Assembly (NCBI RefSeq): GCF_021372645.1
Contig: NZ_JAJFUC010000015.1
Location: 1 to 64,000 of the forward strand
Reading direction: 5' to 3'
Length of the DNA: 64,000 bases
From: Clostridium sp.
GTDB taxonomy: Bacteria; Bacillota; Clostridia; Clostridiales; Clostridiaceae
The position numbers and the translations under genes were made by a program. The notes beneath the pieces were generated by a model. That model did not search any database and had not been told where the DNA came from. It was given only the letters and a program-made list of their open reading frames with translations. Positions 54,244 through 62,997 of the stretch are shown here, piece after piece. Positions within the stretch are counted from its first letter, which is position 1; every line of letters starts with the position of its first letter.

Positions 54244-55594
54244 TATTAATCATCAACTCTCTTTTTAATATCTCTTCTATATTATCAAAATCCCAATAAG
54301 GTATTTCAATTAATTTTATATTATTATTCTTACAGTAATCTCTTTTAATTTGATCACGTAGTTGAACAAGATTAAATTGTTTTAAAGCCCATTCTTTACC
54401 TTTATTGGCAAAATCAATTGGTTCATAATGCTGAATACCCTGATATTCAATAGCAATAATATGATTTGATAGATAAAAATCAAACTCTAATGGTTTTTTG
54501 TATTTACAATCAGGAAAAGTATGATGATATATGTTATCAATACGAAATATCATTAATATTTTACTAATTTCTTTTTCACCCTTAGATTTATTACAATGAG
54601 GGCATCCTTGTCCAGTATTATTTCTACCGCAAATTGTTGCTTTCCACTCATATCCACATTTTTTACATTTCCACCAAACTTTTTGATTACTTCCAGGAGT
54701 ATATTCTTCTGGTTTTTTATTATTTTTTTCACAATTCCATTCTTCGCAAAGTTCTGGATTAATAACTAATAAGTTATATTCTTTTGAAGGTAGTTTACCT
54801 ATACAATATGGACATCCGTTACCTATGCTTCTATTATAAATTGTCGATTGCCATTCATGCCCTTTCTCACAAATCCACCAAACCTTATCTCCACTATTAG
54901 GGCAATACTCTTCTGGTTTCTTTTTATTTCGTTTATAATTCCATTCTTCACATAGTTTTGGATTACAAGTTAATAAATTATAATCTTTTGTTGGGTATCT
55001 ACCGTAACAATATGGGCAACCACATCCGTTATTTCTTGAACTAATTGTTGCTTGCCATTCATGTTCTGGATTTTTACTACATTGCCACCATACTTTTTGA
55101 TAATTTGTATAAACAACATCATATGGTGTTAAATCTCCATTTTTAGTAGGATGCCATTCAGATGCTAATTTAGGATTTTTAGTTGCTAAACAGTTTGATA
55201 ATCCTATATAATATCCTGTACAATATGAACAACTTTCATTATTATAAATATCATCCCAAGATTTAAAAAATATTTCCCCACAATCATCTTTTAAACATTT
55301 CCATTTAAGTTTTTCTTTATTTCCTTTATATTCTTGTTTATCTAATAATTCAAGAGATTTATTATTTAATTTACACCAAAGTTTTATATTTTGAATTGTA
55401 TAAGTATTATATATACTAAATTTTCTAGGAGTTCTATTTGATTTCAAATTACTTAAACTAATATTGATAATATATCCCTCTTGTGTTTTTGCTAATAAAA
55501 CTTCATTATTACCATTATATTCATCAAATAATGGAATTAAATCTCTATCGATAAATTCTTGTTGTACTTGTGCTAAAGTATATTTTCTACTCAT
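54236..55594 (-). CDS. Zinc-ribbon plus Vsr/EDxHD-like homing endonuclease (copy 2)
   Basis: ATG 55594 (MSRKYTLAQV) follows AAGGAGTGTTGGAAA; a longer frame to 55636 begins before that ribosome site. Three to four zinc-ribbon units of the type WHP.KN...P.DV......VWW.C...H.W.A.I..R..G.GCP.C fill residues 90-330. The C-terminus LEFDFYLSNHIIAIEYQGIQ...HYEPIDF, then RDYCKNNNIKLIEIPYWDFDN, is the Vsr-like nuclease also seen at 3.3 and 61.2 kb. A strong terminator lies just upstream. It is freestanding between structural genes. Confidence 0.78.
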   Translation of the reverse strand: MSRKYTLAQVQQEFIDRDLIPLFDEYNGNNEVLLAKTQEGYIINISLSNLKSNRTPRKFSIYNTYTIQNIKLWCKLNNKSLELLDKQEYKGNKEKLKWKCLKDDCGEIFFKSWDDIYNNESCSYCTGYYIGLSNCLATKNPKLASEWHPTKNGDLTPYDVVYTNYQKVWWQCSKNPEHEWQATISSRNNGCGCPYCYGRYPTKDYNLLTCNPKLCEEWNYKRNKKKPEEYCPNSGDKVWWICEKGHEWQSTIYNRSIGNGCPYCIGKLPSKEYNLLVINPELCEEWNCEKNNKKPEEYTPGSNQKVWWKCKKCGYEWKATICGRNNTGQGCPHCNKSKGEKEISKILMIFRIDNIYHHTFPDCKYKKPLEFDFYLSNHIIAIEYQGIQHYEPIDFANKGKEWALKQFNLVQLRDQIKRDYCKNNNIKLIEIPYWDFDNIEEILKRELMINNE

Positions 55595-55634
55595 TTTCCA
55601 ACACTCCTTACTAGCGTCATCCTTACATTTACAC

Positions 55635-55669
55635 AATAAAAAAGAGTGGGTGTAAGGTATCCCACTCTT
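55635..55669 (-). terminator. Strong intrinsic terminator
   Basis: Minus-strand AAGAGTGGG...CCCACTCTTTTTT directly before the homing-endonuclease ribosome site. Confidence 0.85.
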
Positions 55670-55732
55670 GTCAGTTAAGATAGCGACTCTTAACCTATTT
55701 TTATTGAATTTTGTATCTATTTAATTAGTATT

Positions 55733-56269
55733 TTAATTACCTTGCTTATTAAACATACCTTTTAATTCAGCAATCTTATTTACGTCCAACTTATTCACAT
55801 CTTTTACTAACGATTTAGATAAAGATTTTATTTGTTTATCAGTGGGTAATTTATCAATTAATTTGTCAAGTTTATTTGCCAAAATCCCTTCGATACTATT
55901 ATTTAACTTTACAATCTGAGCAAGTTCAAAATCCACTAAATCTAATATGAATTCAACCTCACTAATAGGTATTTGATTTAAAATCCATTCTATTCCCACA
56001 TTCTCTGCAAGATAATCATAATCTTCAATTAAATTTTCTGAAAATTCTAGGTTAGTGTAATTCACCAAAAAAGAAACATCACTGGTAAATTTTTTATAGA
56101 AGTAATCTATCTTATATAAATTGCTTTCATCATCTATTACAATACAACTATCTATTATTTTGTTCGCTATTAATTGTTTTTCGATTATAGATAAATATTG
56201 TTTTACTTCTATTAAATCTTGTATAGATTTACCTTCTTCGATTTTTGTTTTTAATTCATAAATTTGCAT
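55733..56269 (-). CDS. Hypothetical late protein (178 aa)
   Basis: ATG follows TTGGAGGTATTATTAAT. All-helical, acidic in the middle (YDYLAENVGIEWILNQIPISEVEFILDLVDF) with a lysine-rich end. Size and place ahead of the tape measure would suit a tail assembly chaperone, but no family is recognised. Confidence 0.55.
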   Translation of the reverse strand: MQIYELKTKIEEGKSIQDLIEVKQYLSIIEKQLIANKIIDSCIVIDDESNLYKIDYFYKKFTSDVSFLVNYTNLEFSENLIEDYDYLAENVGIEWILNQIPISEVEFILDLVDFELAQIVKLNNSIEGILANKLDKLIDKLPTDKQIKSLSKSLVKDVNKLDVNKIAELKGMFNKQGN

Positions 56270-56308
56270 ATTAATAATACCTCCAATATATTTATTTTAA
56301 TAATTTAA

Positions 56309-56884
56309 TTATAATCTAAATTTACAACACTTTAAATCTTGAATTTCTTCTTGGATTCTTCCTTCTTTTGCTTTGACCAGTAAACTACATTTCCCGTCTT
56401 TATATCTTTTACATTGGATGCAACTAGATTCAAATTGATCTAATTGAGATACATCTTTAAATATACCTATGTAATCCACTTTCTTGATTTCCATTTCCAC
56501 TCTTGGGTTTTTACCATCATACCAAATACCCTGGACTCTTTCACATAATTGATTATCATCTATCCATATTTTTGCAGACTCAGTTATTGCATCTGCCATG
56601 CATTTAAAATAATTATTTGCATCCATATCTACTCTAGGAAAATAGAAATATGTATCCATATAATAGTGTTGAAATTTATTCTCTGACTTCATCCAGTTTT
56701 GTAGTTTTGCTTGTTCTGTAGCATATTTAGTAAAATCTTTTTGATACTTCGTTGCTTCTGAAGTTTTGTAGGACATTGCCATTGGTTTACCGTTTTTAAT
56801 TATAGCTCGATAGGCGAGATAGTGGTTTACACTGGGACTTATGGGGGATACAAGTTTTAAAATTTGTTCTGAAATAAAAATCAC
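56309..56884 (-). CDS. rusA: RusA-like Holliday junction resolvase with C-terminal Cys cluster
   Basis: The N-terminal ~130 residues fit RusA: SPSVNHYLAYR, then YFYFPRVDMDANNYFKCMADAITES, then KIWIDDNQL (Asp triad pattern D.DN..K...D......DD). A tail of ~45 residues has C..C....C...CC (CIQCKRYKDGKC, LKCCKF), a possible metal site not typical of RusA. It would cut four-way junctions before packaging. The in-frame GTG at 56884 overlaps the GGAGTGA ribosome site. That site points to an ATT at 56875, so the start may be non-AUG. Confidence 0.78.
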   Translation of the reverse strand: MIFISEQILKLVSPISPSVNHYLAYRAIIKNGKPMAMSYKTSEATKYQKDFTKYATEQAKLQNWMKSENKFQHYYMDTYFYFPRVDMDANNYFKCMADAITESAKIWIDDNQLCERVQGIWYDGKNPRVEMEIKKVDYIGIFKDVSQLDQFESSCIQCKRYKDGKCSLLVKAKEGRIQEEIQDLKCCKFRL

Positions 56885-56930
56885 TCCAATTTATAAATTC
56901 ACACTAAAATCTAAAAATACACAAAAAAAT

Positions 56931-56954
56931 AAATGCCCATTTCTAGGCATTCTT
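56931..56954. repeat. Dispersed hairpin element, copy 6 (no CATGATAAAA)
   Basis: AAATGCC..(CATTTCTA)..GGCATT hairpin followed by CTTAGGGTC, like the other copies. On the minus strand it ends in ATTTATTTTTTTGTG. The rest of 56,955-57,071 shows no gene. Confidence 0.45.
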
Positions 56955-57071
56955 AGGGTCTAATATTTGAAGCAAATCGAGGTTTGGTGATGATTGATTA
57001 AAAAAATATATAAATATTTAGGGTAGACATTATATATAGATATATCTACCCGTAATATTTATATTGCTAAT

Positions 57072-57251
57072 CTAAAAATTAATAGATTCAATTGGTGCAT
57101 CTAATTTATCAATTACAATTTCAGTACCAATTAATTCAGGATTACCAATCCCTTTTATAATAGGGATTTGTACGGTTTTATTATCAACTTCTATAAATAA
57201 AGTATCATAATCATATTTACCAACTTTAAAGTCTATTACTTTATATTCCAT
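57072..57251 (-). CDS. Small hypothetical protein (59 aa)
   Basis: ATG follows TTAGGAGGTTAATTT, a near-perfect ribosome site. Beta-rich sequence (MEYKVIDFKVGKYDYDTLFIEVD...). Located just after the major tail protein gene. No family recognised. Confidence 0.6.
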   Translation of the reverse strand: MEYKVIDFKVGKYDYDTLFIEVDNKTVQIPIIKGIGNPELIGTEIVIDKLDAPIESINF

Positions 57252-57275
57252 AAATTAACCTCCTAAATATTAAAA

Positions 57276-57305
57276 GTAATAAAGGAGAGTAAAATAACTC
57301 TCCTA
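57276..57305 (-). terminator. Intrinsic terminator after the major tail protein gene
   Basis: AGGAGAGT/ACTCTCCT stem followed by TTATT on the minus strand. Confidence 0.65.
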
Positions 57306-57313
57306 ATAACTAA

Positions 57314-58096
57314 TTAATATTTTATCATTGTAACCATTTTACTTGAAGCATCTTCTTTAAGAACTTCTATATCCATATCAAATACTGAAGGATCACCATC
57401 TGATTTAAATTCCATTGTAAATCCGGGCTTTAATTTTGCTTTATTGATAACGATTTGAAATGCTTCATCCTTACCAGTATTAGCATTTCTTACAACAGTA
57501 TCACCAACAATTTTATAAGTTGAAGGGAATTTATCAGAAGTGATTATATAAGTTTCTGCGGAAGTACCTGATTCATAAGTATAGTATGCCACGACTTCCT
57601 TGTTCGCCCATGCTACATTAGTTAAAGTAGTGCCAGATAAAGTACCAGCAGCAAGAGGAGTCCCACCATCATCAGAAGCTTCATATACAAGGATATCAGC
57701 AGCAGCTTCATTAGGTGTAAATGCTAATGTAATTGCACCACCAGAAGTAGCAGTTAAAGGATAATTAACTCCTTTATTAGTCATTACACTATCAACTGTT
57801 TCCCATACAGTAGATTGACGCATATGGATTGTTGCTGCCCCAACAGTCACAGCATTGCCGGAAAGCATAGAAAATGATTTAGGACTCATTAGGGCATCCT
57901 GGACTTTCATGCTTGAAGTCCTATTGAAATCCCATGTCAAAAGTTTTGGATTTCCCTTACCACCTCTTGCATCAGATTCATCAGCAGCATTTTCAAGACT
58001 AGAAAGTTTTAAAGTATCACAAAACAAAACAGGTTTACCAGTTACAGTATCATAGAAAGTTACATCCATAACTTCCTTTACACCAAATTTTGACAT
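57314..58096 (-). CDS. Probable major tail (tube) protein
   Basis: 260 residues with smooth Ala/Thr/Gly-rich composition typical of an abundant structural protein. It opens MSKFGVKEVMDVTFYDTVTGKPV and contains PKLLTWDFNRTSSMKVQDALMSPKS. A central Ig-like stretch (~115-180) follows (LTATSGGAITLAFTPNEAAADILVYEASDD). The end AFQIVINKAKLKPGFTMEFKSDGDPSVFDMDIEVL is the tube-protein style. ATG follows AAGGAGGAATTATAAT, one of the best ribosome sites here, and a terminator sits on each side. Confidence 0.7.
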   Translation of the reverse strand: MSKFGVKEVMDVTFYDTVTGKPVLFCDTLKLSSLENAADESDARGGKGNPKLLTWDFNRTSSMKVQDALMSPKSFSMLSGNAVTVGAATIHMRQSTVWETVDSVMTNKGVNYPLTATSGGAITLAFTPNEAAADILVYEASDDGGTPLAAGTLSGTTLTNVAWANKEVVAYYTYESGTSAETYIITSDKFPSTYKIVGDTVVRNANTGKDEAFQIVINKAKLKPGFTMEFKSDGDPSVFDMDIEVLKEDASSKMVTMIKY

Positions 58097-58124
58097 ATTA
58101 TAATTCCTCCTTAATTATATTTAT

Positions 58125-58158
58125 AAAATAAAAGAGACTAATAATAATTAATCTCTTA
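58125..58158 (-). terminator. Intrinsic terminator
   Basis: AAGAGATTAAT...ATTAGTCTCTTTTATTTTA on the minus strand. Confidence 0.6.
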
Positions 58159-58165
58159 ATTGGTA

Positions 58166-58915
58166 TTATTTAATTTTTGACATCCAATGTTTTAATTCAA
58201 TTTTCTTTGGATCGCCACCAGCTAATAAACTACGAATATTAATATTAAAATCTTCAAGCATTTTCATTCTATTAAATTGATTATTAAATTGATAAATAGT
58301 TAAATCCCATACATTAAAAAGATTTATATTATTACCATTAGCACACAATATTGATACTAAATCAGATAATGTTAAAGGTTCACTATCTCCATCTGCATTT
58401 TTAACTTTAGCAAGAACTTCTCTTGCTTTTTGACGTTTCTCTAAAATTTCTTTTGCTTTAGCATTAGCAGGATTTAAATCAGTATCCATAGAAGAAATAT
58501 TATTTAATTGTTTTATTAACTCAACAATCTCATCAAAATTATCCCTATAAATAACTCTCTTACTTTCACCACTTATAATTTCATTAATGTCACCAAAATA
58601 AAAAAACCCATCTCCAATAGAAACAGGTTCTTTAAAAAATAACTCTAACATATCAAAATACTCTTTAAGAAAATCTTTATGATGCAAACAATTCTCATAT
58701 ATAATATCAAAATTTTTAATTTCACTTAAATCAATATCTACACCTTGATTTTCTAAATATGATTTATCAATTGTTAATAAAGTAAGATAATAATTATATT
58801 TACTGTAACCCAATTCAACTATTTCATCTAATGTTAAAGGATGTATTGTGCCAATTTCTATAATAATTGGTTTTCCTCTAAGTAATTTTAATTCCAAATC
58901 TTCTTTACTGAACAT
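58166..58915 (-). CDS. Hypothetical late protein (249 aa)
   Basis: ATG near 58915 with AGTAGGTGATTTAAA upstream. A helical, acidic protein (LTLDEIVELGYSKYNYYLTLLTIDK...KEILEKRQKAREVLAKVK...YQFNNQFNRMKMLEDFN). Similar-looking proteins near tail genes are often tail assembly chaperones, but its position before the tail tube gene is atypical. No firm family. Confidence 0.55.
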   Translation of the reverse strand: MFSKEDLELKLLRGKPIIIEIGTIHPLTLDEIVELGYSKYNYYLTLLTIDKSYLENQGVDIDLSEIKNFDIIYENCLHHKDFLKEYFDMLELFFKEPVSIGDGFFYFGDINEIISGESKRVIYRDNFDEIVELIKQLNNISSMDTDLNPANAKAKEILEKRQKAREVLAKVKNADGDSEPLTLSDLVSILCANGNNINLFNVWDLTIYQFNNQFNRMKMLEDFNINIRSLLAGGDPKKIELKHWMSKIK

Positions 58916-58925
58916 TTTAAATCAC

Positions 58926-59405
58926 CTACTGAAAATCGGTGAATTTATATGACATCATTGCACCAAAATAATCATCATTTACTTGAAAATCTCCACCACC
59001 ATTACTTAATTCTAAACCAAATACCCCAACATCATATTGCTTATTAAATAAAGCATCAATCTCACTCAAAATATAATCATACCTTAAACCTACGTCTGTT
59101 GGAATCAATGATTTATGCATAAATATATAAAAAGTTACAATTCCAGATTTAAAACAATTATTAATATATTTAAAATTTCCAAAAGACATAGTGATATAAG
59201 ATTTCGGTGTTGTTTCAATTGAAGGATTTACTCTCCAAGGAAAGATTTGTGTATAAATTAAACTTGTAGAATCAAAATTATTTGGCAGAGGTTGATTTAA
59301 AAAGTCACGGGTATTATTAACTAATGCTTTAACTAAATCTTCATTGGTAATCAGTTTATATGCAATATTATTTTTATATTGTGTAAGTTCTAAAAAATGG
59401 CTCAA
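58926..59405 (-). CDS. Putative tail terminator/minor structural protein (159 aa)
   Basis: The TTG start at 59405 follows AAAGGAGGTGGATTA; the frame extends to 59474 but without a ribosome site and overlapping the previous gene. Contains NPSIETTPKSYITMSFGNFKYINNCFKSGIVTFYIFMHKSLI and RYDYILSEIDALFN, an alpha/beta layout like tail-completion proteins. The role is inferred mainly from position. Confidence 0.5.
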   Translation of the reverse strand: MSHFLELTQYKNNIAYKLITNEDLVKALVNNTRDFLNQPLPNNFDSTSLIYTQIFPWRVNPSIETTPKSYITMSFGNFKYINNCFKSGIVTFYIFMHKSLIPTDVGLRYDYILSEIDALFNKQYDVGVFGLELSNGGGDFQVNDDYFGAMMSYKFTDFQ

Positions 59406-59418
59406 TAATCCACCTCCT

Positions 59419-60597
59419 TTAGAATAATGGTTTAATCTGCACAACATATTCACTATAAACCGAACCATCATCACTCTTACTTACTCGAACCACAACATAT
59501 TTACCAACATAACTACTATTATTTGTTGCTTTTAATGTAATACTTCCACCATCTTGAGATACAATAGTAATATATGAATTGCTAGATTCATCTTGATTAG
59601 ATACATTCCAAACAACACTCTTACTTGAATCTAAAACTCCATTGTTATATACACTAGCATTTAAAGTAATATTACTATTTAATTTAACCAAAGTATCTCC
59701 CGTGATTGAAACAGTATAATTATCTTGAATTTGTTCAGTTTGGACAGTTAAATTCAAAGTATCTGAAATACCATTAAATGTTACCGTTATTACTGTCGTA
59801 CCTTCTGCAATACAAGTCAAAACTCCATTTGAAATAGTAGCAACTTCTGTATTAGAGGATTGATAAGTTAGGGTAGGGGATGTAACTTGTTGTGAATTAT
59901 CAGTACAAATCACATCTAATGTTAAAGTATCGTTTACATATAATGTTGCATCACTGTTTTGAATATCAACAGTATAAATATGATTCACTACACTCTCGGC
60001 ACTAAATTTCAATTCAGCAACCAACAGCCCAGGTTCAATAATGTCATTCAAATCTTTAATACTATAACTCTGTGTTCCAATTTTATAAACCTCGTCCCTA
60101 GCAATTAACCTAGTTATTGCAGTATTAGGTAATCTCATAGTAATAGTACTTGATGGCATTTCAATATAGGTGTTTTCATCTGTACCTAGTTGAGAGGTTT
60201 TTATACCAGATTGTATGACACAGGGGATTTGGTAGGATGTGTTGTTTTTGTAAATGGTAATAGTTTGTGTAGATAAATATACTTTCCCATATTGAAATAC
60301 AGGATTTGTTTTATCAACCTCAGTACACAACCATGTTTTACTATCAAAAACTATTAAATCACCAACATCAATAACTTCATTAGGTTTCATTTGTATTGTT
60401 TTAATATAATATTTATCACTATCAATTATCTGTATATCGGTGGCAGTTGTTGAACCATTAAAATATGCAGAACGGAAAGATGGACTATTATTAAAATTGT
60501 TTAATATACCATCTTTCATTAAATTAATTTGTCTATCTCTTGTGGTATTGCCATTAATTTTTAATTTACGTTCATATAATGTCCAATCAATAGACAA
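59419..60597 (-). CDS. Head-tail adaptor-like protein with Ig-like (Big_2) domains
   Basis: 392 residues. The first ~210 (RQINLMKDGILNNFNNSPSFRSAYFNGSTTATDIQII...NEVIDVGDLIVFDSKTWLCTEVD) look like a phage adaptor or tail-attachment protein. Residues ~215-300 form a bacterial Ig-like Big_2 unit (SPTLTYQSSNTEVATISNGVLTCIAEGTTVITVTFNG). A second, diverged unit follows to the end. Such Ig domains on virions often bind host glycans. Starts at an ATG with GAAAGGAGGATGGACTATTGTCT upstream. Confidence 0.7.
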   Translation of the reverse strand: MSIDWTLYERKLKINGNTTRDRQINLMKDGILNNFNNSPSFRSAYFNGSTTATDIQIIDSDKYYIKTIQMKPNEVIDVGDLIVFDSKTWLCTEVDKTNPVFQYGKVYLSTQTITIYKNNTSYQIPCVIQSGIKTSQLGTDENTYIEMPSSTITMRLPNTAITRLIARDEVYKIGTQSYSIKDLNDIIEPGLLVAELKFSAESVVNHIYTVDIQNSDATLYVNDTLTLDVICTDNSQQVTSPTLTYQSSNTEVATISNGVLTCIAEGTTVITVTFNGISDTLNLTVQTEQIQDNYTVSITGDTLVKLNSNITLNASVYNNGVLDSSKSVVWNVSNQDESSNSYITIVSQDGGSITLKATNNSSYVGKYVVVRVSKSDDGSVYSEYVVQIKPLF

Positions 60598-60621
60598 TAG
60601 TCCATCCTCCTTTCAATTATT

Positions 60622-61164
60622 TTAATAGGTTTCAGGGGTAAATCTTTCCCATGCAACATCATCTTTGTTTCCTGCAGTTGTACATATATAATGATAAGTA
60701 GTATCTTTAACAATTGTATTAACTTCTGGACAAGGAGTACCAAATTGACCTCCACTTAATGCAGTAACATCTACACCGAAAGATGCATTTGTGCAGGTAG
60801 TAGCTACTGTAATTGCATTTCCTTCTGTACCAACTATATGATATGCAAGACCACAATAATCATGCTCATTGCTATCTACTCCAACAGATGCTACAACATT
60901 GTCTAGAGTGGCAGTAATAGCAGTTACTAATTTTGCAACTGCATTTACGGATGTTAAAGTTGTACCTACAACAACAGGAATGTTAGTAGGTTCAGCAATA
61001 TCACCAGCAGCAGCAACAAATTCAAACACTGTACCATCAATTGTAACTGTCTCTGCCGCAACAACCACATCAGTAAAAACTAAACTAGCAGTTGCATGTT
61101 TTGGATTCACCGGAGCCGATTCTGCGAACCAACGACTTTTAAGATACCATTCTTGATATATCAA
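60622..61164 (-). CDS. Putative virion decoration/structural protein (180 aa)
   Basis: TTG start at 61164 after AAAGGAGGTTTTTAATT, a site inside the end of the upstream homing-endonuclease gene. Ala/Val/Thr-rich beta sequence (ASLVFTDVVVAAETVTIDGTVFEFVAAAG...VNAVAKLVTAITATLDNVVASVG) with higher G+C, typical of abundant virion proteins. No family named. Confidence 0.55.
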   Translation of the reverse strand: MIYQEWYLKSRWFAESAPVNPKHATASLVFTDVVVAAETVTIDGTVFEFVAAAGDIAEPTNIPVVVGTTLTSVNAVAKLVTAITATLDNVVASVGVDSNEHDYCGLAYHIVGTEGNAITVATTCTNASFGVDVTALSGGQFGTPCPEVNTIVKDTTYHYICTTAGNKDDVAWERFTPETY

Positions 61165-62095
61165 AATTAAAAACCTCCTTTTCTAAAATTGTTTCAATAT
61201 TATTAAATTCCCAATACGGAATCCTTAATAATTTTATATTGTTATTTTTACAATAATCATTTTTTAATTTATCATGATGTTGTGTTATTCTTAGTTTTTC
61301 TAAAGCATCTTCTTTATTTTTATAATTATATGGTTTATAATGTAATTCACCATCATACTCAATTAACATTAATAAATTATTATCTTTATCAAATATAGCA
61401 AAATCAAAAGGTAATTTATTTTTATCTCTACAGTTATTAAATTTATATTGAGATATAAATATAATATCTTTTAATATTAAATAATTACTAATTCTTTTTT
61501 CTCCTTTTGATTTTTTACAATTAGGACAACCAGAATTTTTACTAAGAAAATTGTTTGGTGTAACTTTAAAAATATAACCACAAGTATTATGTTTCATTTT
61601 TACATATTCTATCGCACTTATATATTCAGATAAAACTCTATACTCATCTCCAACTGAATTGTAAACATCTAATAAAAATTGATTATTTGACTTTATTTTA
61701 TTTATACCAACCATTTTCATTGTACAATCATTACACTTAAAATATTTACTTCTTGTTCCTATCTCTATTATATTTCCGCAAGAACATTGGATTTTTAAAG
61801 AAGTCTTGCTGTCTATATAAGATTCGGATAATAATATAGAACCATCTTTTTCAACTAACTTCTTATAATAATTAAACTTCTTCCACTGTAAATATGTTTT
61901 ATTTCTTTTTTTACATTCTGGACAGTTATATCTACCTGAATGAAAACGGGCAAATGTTTTTTGTGTTATATTCCCGCAACGACAAATATAATTCAATAAA
62001 GTATCACAATTTATATATTCTTTAGATAATAAAATACAACCGTATTCTTTAAATTCATTATAAACTATTTCATATGTAAATTTTGTTTTTCCCAT
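61139..62095 (-). CDS. Zinc-ribbon plus Vsr/EDxHD-like homing endonuclease (copy 3)
   Basis: ATG 62095 (MGKTKFTYEI) follows AAGGAGAAATTA; the longer frame to 62203 reads through the terminator and is not used. Zinc knuckles CRCGN...CPEC, CSCGN...CNDC and NTCGY...CPNC come first. The nuclease part follows (LPFDFAIFDKDNNLLMLIEYDGELHY, QHHDKLKNDYCKNNNIKLLRIPYWEFNN). It shares its CKNNNIKL..IPYW ending with the copy at 54.2 kb. It overlaps the downstream structural gene by 26 bases. Confidence 0.78.
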   Translation of the reverse strand: MGKTKFTYEIVYNEFKEYGCILLSKEYINCDTLLNYICRCGNITQKTFARFHSGRYNCPECKKRNKTYLQWKKFNYYKKLVEKDGSILLSESYIDSKTSLKIQCSCGNIIEIGTRSKYFKCNDCTMKMVGINKIKSNNQFLLDVYNSVGDEYRVLSEYISAIEYVKMKHNTCGYIFKVTPNNFLSKNSGCPNCKKSKGEKRISNYLILKDIIFISQYKFNNCRDKNKLPFDFAIFDKDNNLLMLIEYDGELHYKPYNYKNKEDALEKLRITQHHDKLKNDYCKNNNIKLLRIPYWEFNNIETILEKEVFNFDISRMVS

Positions 62096-62121
62096 TAATT
62101 TCTCCTTCCTTAATAAGAGAC

Positions 62122-62162
62122 AAAATGGGAAAGAGACTGTGCCTAAGGAAACACAGTCTCTA
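62122..62162 (-). terminator. Intrinsic terminator before homing endonuclease copy 3
   Basis: AGAGACTGTG...CACAGTCTCT stem followed by TTCCCATTTT on the minus strand. Confidence 0.7.
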
Positions 62163-62209
62163 CTATTACCCCATATACGTTTCGAACCATATATGAGAAC
62201 CATATTAAA

Positions 62210-62533
62210 TTAATTTTTATATTTATCTATCAACTTTTTAATAATATCAATACACTTAAACACTTCAGATTTTATCACTTTATGAGTATATTGATTTTCG
62301 GACAAAGATTGTAATGTAGCGATCAAAGATAAGAAACTAGCATCTTTTTTTAACTTCAAAATCAAATCCTTACTGCCTAATAATTCAAGCACTAAAGAAT
62401 CCAAGTAAGACCTTAAAGTTTCAGGTTCGCCCTCACTTATAGGTAAAATTTTGTACACACGACCAATCAAAAAATTTAAATAATTTAAAAAGAACTCGTT
62501 ATCTATAATGTTGTCAATGTTTACTTTAACCAT
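62210..62533 (-). CDS. Hypothetical head-tail region protein (107 aa)
   Basis: ATG overlaps the previous stop by one base. Helical, with VNIDNIIDNEFFLNYLNFLIGRVYKILPISEGE at the N-terminus and a lysine-rich end. Position suggests a connector-associated protein; no family. Confidence 0.55.
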   Translation of the reverse strand: MVKVNIDNIIDNEFFLNYLNFLIGRVYKILPISEGEPETLRSYLDSLVLELLGSKDLILKLKKDASFLSLIATLQSLSENQYTHKVIKSEVFKCIDIIKKLIDKYKN

Positions 62534-62982
62534 TATGAATCTCCATAGGTATATAAAGTATAGTCAACGATCATTCTTGATATTTCCTTGTCGAGTTCCT
62601 GATTTAAAACCGTAAGTCTCAATAAATGCTCACTTTGTGAAAACATCTTCCAATCTTTATTAGTCATCCTTTGTTGCAATAATTCAAGATTATAAATCTT
62701 ATCATTCAACCAATATTTTCTCATTATTGTAGCAAGAATTAATTTTTCTTCTTCTGTAAGAGTTTCATTAAATTGTCCCTCTATTGCTAGTTCAGTTTCA
62801 TTTGCTTCAATTGCTTCAGTTCTATCAGTTAAATCTTTTTGACAAGCCTTAAACCTTGTAATAGCTTTTATCCTTAAATCATTTAAAATACTTAATCTTT
62901 CTGCTTCAGTAAAATCTAAAAAAGTATCATCTTTTATATCAGCAAGAAACATATTGTCAATTTCACTATATAGGGTTGCCAT
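62533..62982 (-). CDS. Putative head-tail connector/capsid-adjacent protein (149 aa)
   Basis: Helical throughout (FTEAERLSILNDLRIKAITRFKACQKDL ... LTEEEKLILATIMRKYWLNDKIYNLELLQQRMTNKDWKMFSQSEHL). The composition and gene order after the capsid gene match small connector proteins. Starts at an ATG with AAAGGGGTTGGAAATAT upstream. Confidence 0.55.
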   Translation of the reverse strand: MATLYSEIDNMFLADIKDDTFLDFTEAERLSILNDLRIKAITRFKACQKDLTDRTEAIEANETELAIEGQFNETLTEEEKLILATIMRKYWLNDKIYNLELLQQRMTNKDWKMFSQSEHLLRLTVLNQELDKEISRMIVDYTLYTYGDS

Positions 62983-62997
62983 ATATTTCCAACCCCT

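Noticed and set aside
62096..62203. N-terminal extension of homing endonuclease copy 3
   Set aside because: The extension is translated from the terminator region; ATG 62095 has a strong ribosome site and begins the conserved domain.
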